Assembly: GCA_963669155.1 (NCBI GenBank)
Contig: OZ022581.1
Coordinates: 11,812,997-11,876,996, forward strand
DNA length: 64,000 nucleotides
Direction: 5' to 3'
DNA from: Arbacia lixula
Taxonomy: Eukaryota > Echinodermata > Echinoidea > Arbacioida > Arbaciidae
Under the pieces are notes generated by a model. The model searched no databases. It was not told where the DNA came from and worked only from the letters and a program-made list of their open reading frames with translations. Position numbers and translations under genes: made by a program. The stretch's first letter is position 1. The number at the start of each line of letters is the position of its first letter. Below, piece after piece: positions 28,576-40,258 of the stretch.

Positions 28576-30316
28576 ATTGTACAAAGTTTAGTGGTACTTC
28601 AAGTTGTCACATAAAAAAGAATATTTCAGGATTTGGGCTTGACCTAAGACTTTTGACCTATATAAATCAACATCTAATCGGGTAATTGCATTGTTAGATT
28701 ATCATTGAAGTTTGATGGGATATGCTCAATCATTTCTTGAGTAATCGCATTAACGAGTTCAGAACAGACCTTGTGGCAGAGGCATTAAAATAATCACTGG
28801 ATAGTAGTGTTTGAGATCTCCCTTGGGTACCCTACAAACATAAGATATAATACGAAGTATTCATATCTTCACATTCCTAAAACAGCACTTAAAATGGCCA
28901 ATGATTTATCTTGATGATTCTACTGAGCTCAGCTCCCACATTTCATTTTGTTGGTATGGGAGTCCATAAGGACACACAGGAAAAAATTAGGGTGAGGAGC
29001 CCTGAAAACTTCCATTAAAGAAGAATGGAACTTACGGCTTGGAGGTGAGATGATAGATGCCTGGAGTACTTCCTCAAAGACGCTGCTTCCTTGTCGTAGC
29101 TGAAGAGGGGAGACACATGGTATGCGTGCCAGGTCTTATTGATGAGCTTGCCTAAGCTTTGAGTCAGGTTCCGAGAGGCGACGGACCGTGCACCAGGGGT
29201 TCTGGACAGTCTGCTTCTCTTTCCTGCATGAGCCATCAGAAATATTAGTACGATCTGCTGGCTTCAATTCATTAAAAAAAACAAAACCCAAGCAACTATC
29301 AAAAAACGAATGACAAAACAATGAAGCAAGTTTCAGAATATATGAACATGTTTTAAAAGAATGACGTAGCGTGAACAGCAAAATACAGCACCTCATGCTC
29401 ATAACAGGAACCCAATAAGAATAGAGAGAATGTTTGTTACAAGCAATTAAGTTACGATATAGATACAACAAAATGCTTAAAAGGCATATACTGTACTGGG
29501 AAGGCAAAAAAGCCTTCAAAATGTAATTGCTAGCAATCTTCTTTCAATCGTCTTAAATTCATGTATTGTCTATTTTAGAAGCTTGCTGAAAGTTATTTGC
29601 CCTCAAATGATCCACATATGGAGTAATTAATTATTAATGATTAAATCCTCAAAATGTTTGGCCCGAACATTTTGAGCATTTGTGATTTAATCATTCATTA
29701 CTCCAAATGTAGATCATTTGAGGGCAAATAACTTTCAGCAAGCTTCTAAAATAGACAATACATGAATTTGAGACCATTGGCAAGAAGATTGCTAGCAATT
29801 ACATTTTGAAGGCTTTTTTGCCTTCCAAGTACAGTATATGCCCTTTAACCCTATTCTGACTGGGGCAAGCTAGGTTTGATTGAGGAACAAGGGTCATTTT
29901 GACCCCCACCCCCAGTCAGAATAGGGTTAAGCATTTAATGGTAGGTGAGATTGCATCTGACAAGAGATTAGACTGTAGATGTATAATTGTTCATTCCAAA
30001 TAAAGCAAGAAACACTTACATAGTATATTTACCTACAAATAAAATAAAAGAACGTGAAACACAATGTGCAGAATCATCTAGTCTGCTCCCAAAACGTGGG
30101 ATCTAAAAGTTAATGTGACAGCGCAGGGAATACCACCAGCCTCTCACCGTGTATCCTTCGTGACTGTGGCGTCTTGTTGTAAGGTGTATGTAGCCTCCGT
30201 GCCATGGAGCGGCTCCGTGTTCTGGACTGGAGCAAGCTGGGTGTCCGCTCCGGACTGATCAAGTGCACTCTCGCTGCCCTTGCCGAGGCTGGCGCTGGCA
30301 GCCCTCCTGTCGCCAT
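21553..30316 (-). CDS. CENPL: Centromere protein L (CENP-L)
   Basis: Nine minus-strand exons: 30316-30148, 29223-29036, 28143-28050, 27610-27429, 26986-26899, 24339-24210, 23535-23433, 22528-22466 and 21633-21553. All phases join, giving 1098 bases and 365 residues (human about 344). CENP-L pairs with CENP-N in the constitutive centromere network at the inner kinetochore. Family matches: the basic N-terminal tail with TP motifs (exon 1), LINKTWHAYHVSPLFSY followed by LRKYSRHLSSHL (exon 2), WMAVFCPS (exon 4), LTFNPMALSWMVSMW (exon 5), the ASDAKTLWE segment (exon 6), TEEEVSSFMRSLEEHF (exon 7) and a helical C-terminus. The ATG at 30316 is the first in frame; an out-of-frame ATG lies shortly upstream. 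The mapping of conserved blocks is from memory of the family, but their order is unambiguous. Intron 6 holds a 1.8-kb nested transposon. Confidence 0.93.
22836..23208. mobile_element. TTAA-type palindromic MITE, copy 2 (CENPL intron 7)
   Basis: Left arm GGGCATATACTGTACTGGGA, right arm its near complement ending TACCTTTAA. The centre is AAATCTTCAAATTGTTCGGG facing GAACATTTCAAGGATTTG. The right end has TTAA; the left has TTAC. The whole element can fold into one hairpin. Confidence 0.85.
23798..23947. repeat. Dispersed hairpin repeat
   Basis: Contains TGGTAACTACCATGGTAACA, CAGCCAATCAAATTCAAGGT and an inverted end (TTTTATGCAA). A related copy lies at 52640-52777, in an intron of the DGAT1-like gene. 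Confidence 0.65.
24030..24190. repeat. CAT/ATC-rich low-complexity tract
   Basis: Degenerate CATCATCAC-type repeats in CENPL intron 6, just downstream of exon 6 on the minus strand. Not coding. Confidence 0.6.
24823..26622. mobile_element. Outer TIR transposon in CENPL intron 6
   Basis: Inverted ends of about 80 bases: left GGGGGTTGTTTCACCAAGCT and onward (TTCTTCAGCTAAGAA, CCCTTTCTTGTGCTAAATGA); the right end is its complement (TCATTTAGCACAAGAAAGGG ... GGTGAAACACCCCC). The interior near both ends also pairs (ATTCCCATCA). It has no transposase and is split by the inner element at 25004-26441. Confidence 0.8.
25004..26441. mobile_element. Inner nested element with internal repeats and DR1-like motifs
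   Basis: Ends TATGCCTCCGCC and GGCGGAGGCATA are inverted. The interior is built from about seven divergent units of roughly 170 bases, each with TTCATTGACCTTTGACCT followed by a form of AAGTAGTGATCCATC and GTACCATGTTTGGTT. The sequence TGACCTTTGACCT is exact at 25236, 25401, 25574, 25912, 26234 and 26241. Near the right end is a (GGAC)n run (about 26369-26396) and a small hairpin. No protein is encoded. Confidence 0.8.
28514..28573. repeat. (GA)n microsatellite
   Basis: Sixty bases of pure AG dinucleotides in CENPL intron 2. Confidence 0.97.
29477..29848. mobile_element. TTAA-type palindromic MITE, copy 3 (CENPL intron 1)
   Basis: TTAA at both borders; arms AAGGCATATACTGTACTGGG and its complement; centre CAAAATGTTTGGCCCGAACATTTTG. 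The right TTAA is shared with a second hairpin element that follows. Confidence 0.88.
29845..29930. mobile_element. 86-bp TTAA-bounded mini-hairpin element
   Basis: Starts TTAACCCTATTCTGACTGGG and ends with the complement CCCAGTCAGAATAGGGTTAA. The loop contains AAGGGTCATTTTGACCCC, itself partly palindromic. It abuts the larger MITE and shares its TTAA. Confidence 0.8.
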
Positions 30317-32078
30317 ATCAAGGGACACATGGACCTTGACCTGCGTGAGTGACCAAACAAGCAATACCGGTCAACTTATCAAAGCAGTTGTTGATATTTA
30401 GTATTCTAATAGCAATCATTCAAAGTTGACTTTTGTTGCCAATAGTGTTATGTCTCGTTCTTTGGAAAAATCAAATATCTTTTTTTTTTATCAACTTCTC
30501 TTATTATATTTTTTCTATTTGTTTTCCTACACAAAATAAAAAATTGGATACCAGTAAAGCGAACCACTTTCCAACAATGGTGCTCCTGAATGACATCCCA
30601 GCCCTGTCTATGATAGCATCGTATCGTTAAGTACTCCAAGTTACCTGACGCAGTCAGAAGGCAACTCAAGCACAGACTGGGGTCGCCATAGTACCATCAT
30701 ATTTGGATGTGATTGAGAAACAAAATCGATGGTTAGCCTACGCTAGACTACGTGTATCGTGAAATAGAGAAATAATGGAGTCGGAGTACCTGAATGGATT
30801 TGGGTTTACACCGCTGTGAAAACCATTCAATCCCACTGTTTTCGCTTGGTTTCTACCGGTCTCAATATCAGAGTCCACTGGTTTCTACTGGTTTGACAGA
30901 GTAGTTTTACACTGCTTTGCCGGCCTGGGGCACCATTTACTGCAACCAGCCCGCTCACGCAGTGAGCGGGCTGCGGAACACAGAGCTTTGAATCAGCTCA
31001 GGACGCTCCCGCTGCGCGGAAGCAGTCCCGGAGCTAGGGCACCAGCTACAAACTCCATAGGTGGTGTGTACAAAGTATGGCTAAAAGGCCCAAAACTTCA
31101 ATTATGTCATGTTATGTGCAACAAACTCATTATTAATCACTCACAGGTCGTCTTCCTTACATTACTCTATATCTAATACGCAAGTTACACTGAAAAAATA
31201 ATTGTTTACTCACAATTTCAACTTTTTAAGTAGTTTTTGAAATTTTAAGTACATCCCACCACCTTCCTACCTAAATGTCCTAATCCGATAATCATCAGAA
31301 AAATTGCTCACTTTTTGAGATACGTAGAGTGCTAGTGCTCACGTACAGTCCCCCATGCCGACTTGGTCTAAGCGTAAGATTCTACAGATTAGGCCTAGCC
31401 ATATCCTACGTCTACCTAAAATAATTTAGACCCCTGCCCTGGCGTTAAACCCAGGACTGCCATCGACCAAGGCAATATCCTACCCCCGCACAAGCGGGGC
31501 GCAGCTGCAGCTGTCCGACAGACCGGCGGGACCTCCGGCTCAGCTTCACCGCAGCCGATCCCCATATCGTAGCCGCGCATCCCGACATGAGATGTCCCGG
31601 CCGATCTGGTTATCCCGAATGATTCGGAGATTAAACGCTCATATTTGAAGAACAACATCATATATATCTCATAAGTATATATTATATTATACCATTTAAC
31701 TTCATTGTTATTAAGAGTAGGTTTTAAATTTGATCAGCCTACCTTATTCACTGACTCAATGACAATATTGCCGCTGTTAGTTTTGAACAGGATTTTATGA
31801 GTAGACTGGTGTAATCTCTCTACGATTGTTTGCATTTCTGATCGGATTTGTACTGCTCAAGAAGGGAGTTTAGTCTTTTATCCTTTCCCACGTTATGAAA
31901 TTTCGTCTCATCTTAGAACAATTCAATAAAATATCATTCCCTATTTCAATGAATATGTGAATCATCAAAAATAAAACTTATTATAAAAAATAATATTCCT
32001 TATTTTCAACAAATACGATATATATTTAAGAGTACAAAATTACCTGAAAAACCACTCTCTGTCTTTCTTTCTTCCAAA
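30317..32078. promoter_or_regulatory. Divergent upstream region between CENPL and CTDP1
   Basis: The ATGs of CENPL (minus) and CTDP1 (plus) are 1.76 kb apart and point away from each other, so promoters of both should lie here. It contains two GC-rich patches (30910-31040 and 31430-31620). The CTDP1 start reads AAAATGGCGGC, which resembles a YY1 site at the start codon. I cannot place a start site or TATA box. Confidence 0.45.
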
Positions 32079-35000
32079 ATGGCGGCTGATGCGCCCCTGG
32101 AAATTTCTCTTTCTGAGCCAAAATCTTGTAAAATAACGAAATTAAGAGTAAAATGTGGCTCAAAAGTATCAAGAGGCAGTGTTTTGATTTTATATGAGAA
32201 TGCAGATGATGAAAATTCTACAGGAAGTGATAAAGTGGAGCGAAAATTGAAGTCACAACATGTTGGAACCGTACGGGAAGTGTTGGTTGATGAGGGAGAC
32301 ACCGTTCAAGCTGGGTAAAGCACCATTTGTTTGTGTACACAATTGTCGCGCTAGTGTGTTGTATGTAGATTTTGCATGGCCGTGTGTGTATTGCGTCAAT
32401 GTGCGTGTACGATCTGCGTTGTGTGTTCATTATGCATGGGCAATGGTGGGGGAAGGGGGGGAGTGAGGGCTTGCCATAATCACGGCCTGCCATAACGAGG
32501 GATTGTACCTGCACGAAGCTAGGGATGCTGAGCAGTAAGCTCAAGCTCCTGAGCTGGAGCCAGCCTCAGTATAAGCCTAGCCTAGCCAATTATGGCACAT
32601 TGTTGAGAATGAGGCCTTTGGCTTTGACTTTGTTTGAGGGTGCTGTGTGGGTGTTGAAATCAAAGTAAAAAAAAGTCAAAGACAAAGTAGGAATAACGTC
32701 TGTCTCGACCTAACTGAAAATGAAATATTGAGAATCACTTTCGAAGAAGTCAGTGGTCCACAATCAATATGACCATTTTCCCTACCATATTCGTGCCTTT
32801 ATTTACTGCATCAATTTCTGGAATGACTTCGATCACATAAGTAGCCCCCTTCCTCCAAAGCCATAAGGCCCCAAGGCCCAAGCTTGATTTAATTTCTCTA
32901 TACAGAATAGCAATGTCTTTTACTTTTAAGGTTATGAGAATAAAATGCATTAATCGGTTGTCGGTTCATGCTCCACAATTCAGAGTTTTGATGACACATG
33001 ATCATAAAATGCTTTTATTTTGGCTATATTTGCAGGTCAGTGTTGCTGAGGATTGCTCGCTGCGCACATCCAACTGTGATGAAAGATATGTGTGCAGAGT
33101 GTGGAGAGGACTTGAGGAAGTGAGTTAATACCCAATGTTTACACCCAGCCCTTGTTTACCCACTGCCCCTTTTTATTTTCCCCTCTTCTCCCTCATATGC
33201 CTCATTATTTCATGCTCTTGAACTCTTTTGTCTGAATTTACGTACCCTAGTAAACCACTGCCTTTATTTCTTTTACCATGATATTCCTAGGCCTCTTCCC
33301 CCTTTTCCAAATCTTACTGATTATTAATACATCTCTTTTCTGCCTGTTTGTATTTTCTCAAGGGACGATGACAATGTTGGGAAGCAGGCTCCCACTTCCA
33401 AGGCTTCTGTTGCTATGATCCACAGCATCCCAGAGCTTCATGTCAGTGAAGAGGTGAGTGTTGAACCTAGGGAGAAGAAAACAGAGCATCACTAGAGTAA
33501 TGGGCAAAGAAGCAATTGTGCCTCAGTCGACTCTGGTAGTTGTTCATACATTTCAACCTACACAACAGCTCAAAGGAATTGGCATAGGGAAAGGGAAAGG
33601 GAAGAAAGGGAAGGAGCCGCAGTTTTAAACCGTGGTAAATTTTGTCCCGTTCAGCATGATGCTTTAGCCTAAAAAGCATAGTGTTTCATGCTGTACTGGA
33701 CATATACCGCGGGTAAAACTGCGGGTCCTTCCCTTTCTTCCCTTTCCCTTTGCTAATTCCTTTGAGCTGTGGTGTATTTATGCTGCTAGCTAAACATGAG
33801 CAAAGTAAGCCGGTGTACATCCTTAATGTGGAAGCTACAATAGCAAATGTGATATATGTCTGTTGACTTTTTCCATATTGTATAATAAACATAAGTTTTA
33901 TAACTAGTCAGTTTGTGAAAATTTTGTCACTGTGTAGTGTATATACTCCTACTTTAGAAATCTATCTTTACTAAAAACATCACTCATTACCTGTTACATT
34001 TCATGGAGTAAAGGAATTTACGATTCACTGCACTAAAATATATATAAACTGGTGGTAATCCCAAAGTTTAATTATGAAGGGGCTTCTCCACAAATCTAAA
34101 TGCCCTTTTATGATATTTTTTGTAAGAAGAGAAAATATAAGTTTAATATAAGTTTCACTCTATATTATTTCTTTAACTATGCACTCGCAGGAAGCTGCGG
34201 TCCTGGCCAAACAAGACGAGGACTCACTGATCAGGCACAAGAAGCTGGTCCTACTGGTTGACCTGGATCAGACCCTGATACACACCACCCTGGATGAAGT
34301 CCCTCCAGATATGCCAGTTAGTATAGTATTCATCGGCACTATTGTTATTTTTTTTTTGAGTGTATGAAAGAATTTCTGAGAATATGAAAGAACTTCAGTT
34401 TTGACTCAAGTTTCGTCGTAAGTTCCTTATGAACCATAACTCTGATTTGCTCATTGGGGCAGTTGTTGACTTAAGTCAGATTTCAGAATACCAAATGACT
34501 TTAAGATGTTAAGTTTTTGAAGTTTTCTTCAAAATTTCACCCCATGCCTTTAAGTCTGTCAGTTGCAGGACTCCATTTTGGATTACGATTCACTCATGTA
34601 GTGATCAATCCAAACTTTGTGATACGTCTCTACCAAAGTTAATCCATAGGTAGACCAAAGTTTACCATAAATTGAATAATCCTTCAATTTCTCTGTACAT
34701 TTTTCTTCTCAGCTGGCCTTGGGAAAGGGAAGAATTAATACTTACTTAATGACCAGCTTGTATTACAGACCATGATGTTGATTTTGATATCTTTAGAATG
34801 AAAGAGAGTAACTTCCAATCTACCTTAGATGATAATTTTGACCTCTCCCATGGCACTGTTTCTGCAAATGTATGTCATAAGAGAAACATTGATCCCCATA
34901 TTCATATTAGATCTAGGTCCATGGCACCCCTGACTGTATGTCTTCCTACAGATTTCATGAATTGCAGTGCACCCCATGTGTCACCATGTTCCCCTGGTAT

Positions 35001-37515
35001 CACATCGAGATCCGGGACACACTTAATGTCTACCATAGTTATTTACAGAATACCAATAGATAGCCTAAGTCGGCCTACTGCTTGCCTACAGTTAGTATAT
35101 CTGTGGTCCTTTTTCTCTCTAGAGTGGGCACCACTTCCAATTGCGGAAGGGCCGCCTTATGTTTACCTGATATCATGTCAAGGTTCTTAGCACCCTTCAT
35201 GTGTGCCATGTTGAGATACAGCTCTTGCTTGCACCCGTTCAGTTTTAGTTGATCCGTGATTCGATTTCTCCCCAGGGTGTGCACCACTTCCAATTGCGCA
35301 AGGGCCCCATGTTCCCTTGGTACCACACCAAGATCCGGAACGGGTGCAAGCAGTTCCTGGACCAGGTCAGCGACCTCTACCAGCTGCATATCTTCACCAT
35401 GGGGGTGCGGCTCTACGCCCACACCGTGGCGGAGATCATTGACCCCGAGGGCAAGTACTTCTCCCACCGCATCCTGTCCAGGGACGAGTGCTTTGACCCC
35501 AACTCCAAGAAGGCCAACCTCAAGTAGGTTTATACCGTAGTACAGTCAAATCCCTGTCTTTAAAGACTACTCAACTTTGATCTTTTGGATCAGTATGCAT
35601 GTAATTGCACCAGTCAATAGGGAAATTCCTTCCCAAACTTGTACATTGCAGAATTGGCCTCACCAGTAAATATGGCTTTCTTTATGCAGTAATGGACCTA
35701 GTTTTGGAATTCATTTACTCAACCACGAATGGTAATTAGTAGTGACTAAGTATGCAGGATCTCTTAAGTGAATAATTGCTTTAAACTTTGTTTTCATTAG
35801 TACCATCAATATGAGAACAATATGTGAGTCCAAGTGAAGTCTCAAGATTCTTTAAAGTGTGTGTCTTTCTGTATTTTACGTGCAGGTCCATATTTCCTCG
35901 TGGTGACAAGATGGTGTGTATCATTGATGACAGAGATGATGTGTGGAACTTTGCCCCAAACCTCATCCAAGTCCCACCGTTCCGATACTTTGAAGGCACA
36001 GGAGATATCAACACCCCTGCAAACTTTGTGGAGCGTGGAGCCATACCCACAAAGAAGCCCACGGAATTGACGCATCAGTATGCATCATCTGTGGGTGTGA
36101 GGAAGGGGGAAGGGGATGGCGACTCAGGTGAAGCAGCAAGCAGCAAGGTTGGAGACCAGGGCGATGGGAAGGCAGATCCCAAACCACAGGGAGACAAGGC
36201 TGCAGAGGACGAGGTGTGCAGCCAGGAAGTGTCGTCCACGACAAAGGATGAAGAGGTGAAAGCCGACGAGGTAGGAAGCAGTACAATACAAGCGGAATCA
36301 AGCAAAGACAATGGGGAGAAGGCCGGCAAGGTGGAAGAGAATGAGGAAGGGGAGATCATGCAGGACACACCCAGTGATGACGGAAAAGTCAGCACTACCG
36401 ATGGAAATGGAGCTGGAACCAAGGAAGAGGAGAAGGATGGTGATGAATATCTACTATACCTTGCAGACACTCTTTTGCGCATCCACCGGAAATACTTCAA
36501 ACAGGTGGAGGTGCAGGCAGCCAGCAAGCAGCTCCCAGATCTCAAAGTCATCGTTCCGGCCATGAGGCTGTCCGTCCTCCGAGGGTGTAACATTGTCTTC
36601 AGCAGTGTGTTCCCCACCAACATGCCACCCGAACAGAGCAGGGTGTGGAAGGTGGCTATTGGGCTGGGCGCAAAGGTCTCCCCACAGATTGTCACCAAGG
36701 GCAAAGAGGAGCAGGGGAAAGGCAGGGCAACCACTCACCTTGTTGCGGCTAAGGTAGGCACATCTAAAGTGCACTTGGCAAAAAGGAGCAAGAACATCTG
36801 CATTGTGGAGCCAGATTGGCTGTGGTGTTGTTGGGAGCGGTGGGAGCGGGTAGATGAGCGACTTTTTCTTCTTGCTGATGTCAGCAAGCACGGCAGCAGA
36901 AGCAGCACACCGGGATACAGCGATACAGAGAGTACAGGATCGCAGAAGACTCGGCGAGAAAAGGGAAAGTCTAAATCCTCCACTGGGAAGAACAACGGTA
37001 GCTCTGAATCGTCTGGCGTCCCGGCACAACGCACGAAAAGCAGACCACTGAGTCTGTCGGACGACTACAATCCAATGTACAGCTTCTCGTCCGATGACCT
37101 TGCTAGTATGGGCAAGGAGGTGGAGGATATGTTTGGGAGCACTAGTGGCAGTAGCAGCAGCAGCAGTGAGAGCAGCAGCAACAGTAGCAATTCGGACAAT
37201 GACAACGACGATGACGATCGCTCCAATCCGACGAGCCTCGGGAGTGTGATGCGGCCGCCCTCCTCTTCCAGTGACGAGAGCCTCACTGCTGAGAACCCCC
37301 GCGGCTGGAAGCGCAAGCGAGGCGAGGGCGAGTCGGACGACGACGGAAACGAGTTTGACCCTTTTGCTCAGAGACCCCGAGAGGACAGTAGCTCAAGTGC
37401 GGGTCTCAGTGAAGGGGAGGAGTGGTTTGATGAGGAGGAAGGACAGCAGATGGCAAACGCCATTGACGATCTCCTCACGTACAAGAGAAGTGTCCGCAAA
37501 TGGGACGAAGGATAA
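32079..37515 (+). CDS. CTDP1: RNA polymerase II CTD phosphatase FCP1
   Basis: Six exons: 32079-32314, 33036-33119, 33363-33453, 34191-34316, 35276-35523 and 35886-37515. They sum to 2415 bases (804 residues; human about 961). FCP1 removes phosphate from the polymerase II C-terminal repeat so the enzyme can be recycled. Residues 1-100 form the lipoyl-like N-terminal domain (HVGTVREVLVDEGDTVQAGS). The FCP/HAD catalytic domain follows with DLDQT at 161-165 (nucleophile and acid aspartates) and the IIDDRDDVW motif at 274-282. A BRCT domain lies at about 490-591 (VLRGCNIVFSSVF; the WLW segment near its end). Then come a serine/acidic low-complexity stretch and an acidic C-terminal helix (EEWFDEEEGQQMANAIDDLL) like the one that binds TFIIF. 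All the C-terminal half is in one 1.6-kb exon. AATAAA lies at 37785. Intron 4 contains decayed copies of exon 5. Confidence 0.97.
33566..33769. mobile_element. Palindromic MITE, family B copy 2 (CTDP1 intron 3)
   Basis: Arms CAGCTCAAAGGAATTGGCA and its near complement ending CCTTTGAGCTG, with GGGAAAGGGAAG inside and a central pair of ATGCTTTAGCC- and CATGCT-type stretches. Same family as 7611-7819. Confidence 0.85.
34951..35205 (+). pseudogene. Two decayed partial copies of CTDP1 exon 5
   Basis: Copy 1 (about 34967-35020) reads TTGCAG|TGCACC... then CACCATGTTCCCCTGGTATC and GAGATCCGGGAC, matching the exon 5 segment at 35306-35340. Copy 2 (about 35121-35190) reads TCTCTAG|AGTGGGCACC then ACTTCCAATTGCGGAAGGGC, matching the first 35 bases of exon 5 with an acceptor in the same place, before decaying. 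Neither has a usable donor or keeps the exon length. Exon 5 proper begins at 35276. A further 15-base piece at 35225-35239 is an inverted match to 35338-35352 of exon 5. Confidence 0.8.
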
Positions 37516-37784
37516 AGCACAGTTAACTTACCTCAAGCACCATATGATAATTATGTGGAAACTCGAACATCTCTATCAAGATAGAATTGGACTATGAAGT
37601 CGTCTTGCTAACGGTGAAGCAGTGACATGGTTGGCCCGTAATGAATAAGTTGTCCGTCCGTAGTTTTAAAAGTTTAAGCAGAATTGATTCTTGCAGAATA
37701 TCTTGCAGCAAACTATTGAAGAAAATATGTTGACAAAATGTTTTGCCAGTAGAGACTTCCCCAAGGGCAAGTCGATACTTGAAC

Positions 37785-37790
37785 AATAAA
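37785..37790 (+). terminator. Poly(A) signal of CTDP1
   Basis: AATAAA 270 bases after the CTDP1 stop codon. A candidate only; further A-rich sites follow near 38098. Confidence 0.5.
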
Positions 37791-39876
37791 TCAAGCTCAT
37801 AGGAAATATATTGAGATGATTATAATTAAAACCAAAAGAACATAGTCACCGGTAAGCAAATTTCGTGATTGTGATTATTTTGGAAGTTAGTGCACAAATG
37901 TTCAAAACACAATAATGTTGTTTAAATTTCCGCATATTTCACTGAGCATGGATTTCACATGATACTACCTTCCATCCAAATTTTGTGTATGTTTCACACA
38001 GCAGAGAATGCTGATTTAGCAAGTTGCAATTACGGGTGACATGTACATTCATTAATCTGTATATAAGGAAGTAGTTGTACATGTAGATGGCTGTTTATAA
38101 ATAAAAAAACAACAACAACAAGTGACTGTTGCAGAAGTTTGATAATGTTGGTTATCATTAATTGAATAGCTAGAGGACCAATGTATTTTTAATATTTTTC
38201 TTTGCTTTCTGTACACAGCAAAAGTTAGTGAAACACCATGTCACCATTTTTGAATTCAGTATCAGCATGTCCAGGGCCCTGTAATATAAAGATTTGCAGT
38301 CAATCGCAAAATGGCAATGGCCAATCAACATCATTGTTGCATGCGCTTTTTGTTCAAAAGACTGAACAGTTACCAATCAGAATTTGTCTTTAAAATTTGC
38401 AATTGATTGCAAACCTTTATGTTACGGGGTCCAGGAAATGAAAGAATCTGAATAGCAGCAGGACACACTCGATACTTAGTTGGCCTGCAATGTATGCAAA
38501 TATATGCAAATCCAGATAATTAATGTGCACAGCCTGGTGCTAAACAAGCTTTTTACATCTACTGCACAAGCTGATTTGGTAAAAAGCATTTATTTCATGT
38601 ATATGGTGAAATGATGCTTTACATACTTCTGAAGTGTATCTGTTACTGTATATTTTGCTCTCTGCCATGCAGGGTTTTGATATCATTTGTAATGATTGAC
38701 ATTTATATATTCTTAAGTCAATTGTAAAAGAACTGTGTCAAACAATCTTTTCTTTCATACCACTCTCTTTCGTTCTTCTGGCGTTATTTTGTAATTCTGT
38801 ACTTGTTTTATATATAGTGCAACTGAAGCTTCCATGAAGAAGTCATATTGTGAAACCTTGCTTGCCATTTAGTTTTGTAACCAACTTTGTATTAACAGCT
38901 AGAATGCTTGGCATAAATAGTGGTAGTAGTTAAACGTGATACTTATAGGAAATTAAATAATATAAATATAGTTTATTTTATGATTGAATGAGTTAGCAAT
39001 TTACGCAGCTAGCATGCCATGAAAGTGTTCAGTTTTGTGTTTTATGAAAATCAAATTTCACTAAATTGACTCTCTCCTGACCTACGAAATCGCCTAAGGG
39101 AAAGTGGCTTTGTGTGTACCAGTGTACGTCACAGCCGGGATATGCTTCATGCAGCTATAGAGACTAACTGCAATCTACACACAAATGTTCACAAAGACCA
39201 TTGTGTATCACACCTGTTAATCCACCTGCAACTGCCAGCACAGTTTCATTAATAATGCATGATGCTTCTGGCGGAAAAGAAGCTGCGAATTGGCATGTGT
39301 GATGCACAATAACACCTCCCTTTTTCTTACGTCAAACCTAAAGGCCGTTTTGGATGACAGTAGGGCAAATTTATCCCAGAGAATAGGGTGATTGTTTTCA
39401 CCCTAATTTCGCTTTTTTGGAAGTGATATATTGTTTGAATGTCATCCAAACTCATTGTATGGCTTATAGGCTTTCTGTAGATGAATATCTTCATATTAAA
39501 GGGATTTTCTATGAATATCACCTTTAAAATATCAAAGAGTTTAAAAAATAATTAAACTTCTTAATACTTTAAAACTGGTAACTTTTCTGTCATATTTATT
39601 TATATGCTTTTCATGCAACATAGAGCAAGCGCGAATTTAAAACCATCCTGTTGTCTTTAGCAGGCTAGACGTGCAAGTTTATCAAGGATTCAGGAGTTAC
39701 TAGTTCTTCACTGACATTCAACTTGTGCATTTGTTGCATGATGTGATACATTGCACAGCCATCGCCTTTTTTTGGTGGCGTGAAATGTTTTTGATAATGA
39801 TTTGTTCAGGCTTTGTTGATGATTTCAATGCATAGAGTGGATTTTTTTGTAGTGAGAAGGAGTTCTTGTATGCGAA

Positions 39877-40258
39877 TTAAAGGGCATATACCGTACTGGG
39901 AAGGCAAAAAAGCCTTCAAAATGTATTTGTTAGCAATCTTCTTGCCAATGGTCTTAAATTCATGTATTGTCTATTTTAGAAGCTTGCTGAAAGTGATTTG
40001 CCCTCAAATGATCCACATATCGAGTGATTAATGATTAAATCCTCAAAATGTTCGGCCTCAAAATGTTCGGCCCGAACATTTTGAGGATTTGTAATTTAAT
40101 CACTCATTACTCCAAAATGTAGATCATTTGAGGGTAAATAACTTTCAGCAAGCTTCTAAAATAGAAAATACATGAATTTAAGACCATTGGCAAGAAGATT
40201 GCTAACAATTACATTTTCATGGCTTTTTTGCCTTCCCAGGACAGTATATGCCCTTTAA
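39877..40258. mobile_element. TTAA-type palindromic MITE, copy 4
   Basis: Perfect TTAA borders; arms AGGGCATATACCGTACTGGG and its complement ending ATATGCCCT. The centre has a short duplication (CTCAAAATGTTCGGC twice). This is the most intact member, with about 175-base arms. Confidence 0.9.

Noticed and set aside
30317..30364. Upstream extension of the CENPL first exon
   Set aside because: The frame is open but begins with TTG, and there is no in-frame ATG before 30316.
31416..31661. GC-rich patch resembling a tRNA or SINE on the minus strand
   Set aside because: A weak B-box-like GGGTTTAACGCC is present, but I could not fold an acceptor stem or find a good A box.
36075..36734. Long minus-strand open frame of 219 codons
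   Set aside because: It is antisense to the large CTDP1 last exon, has no family character, and is a shadow of a GC-rich coding exon.
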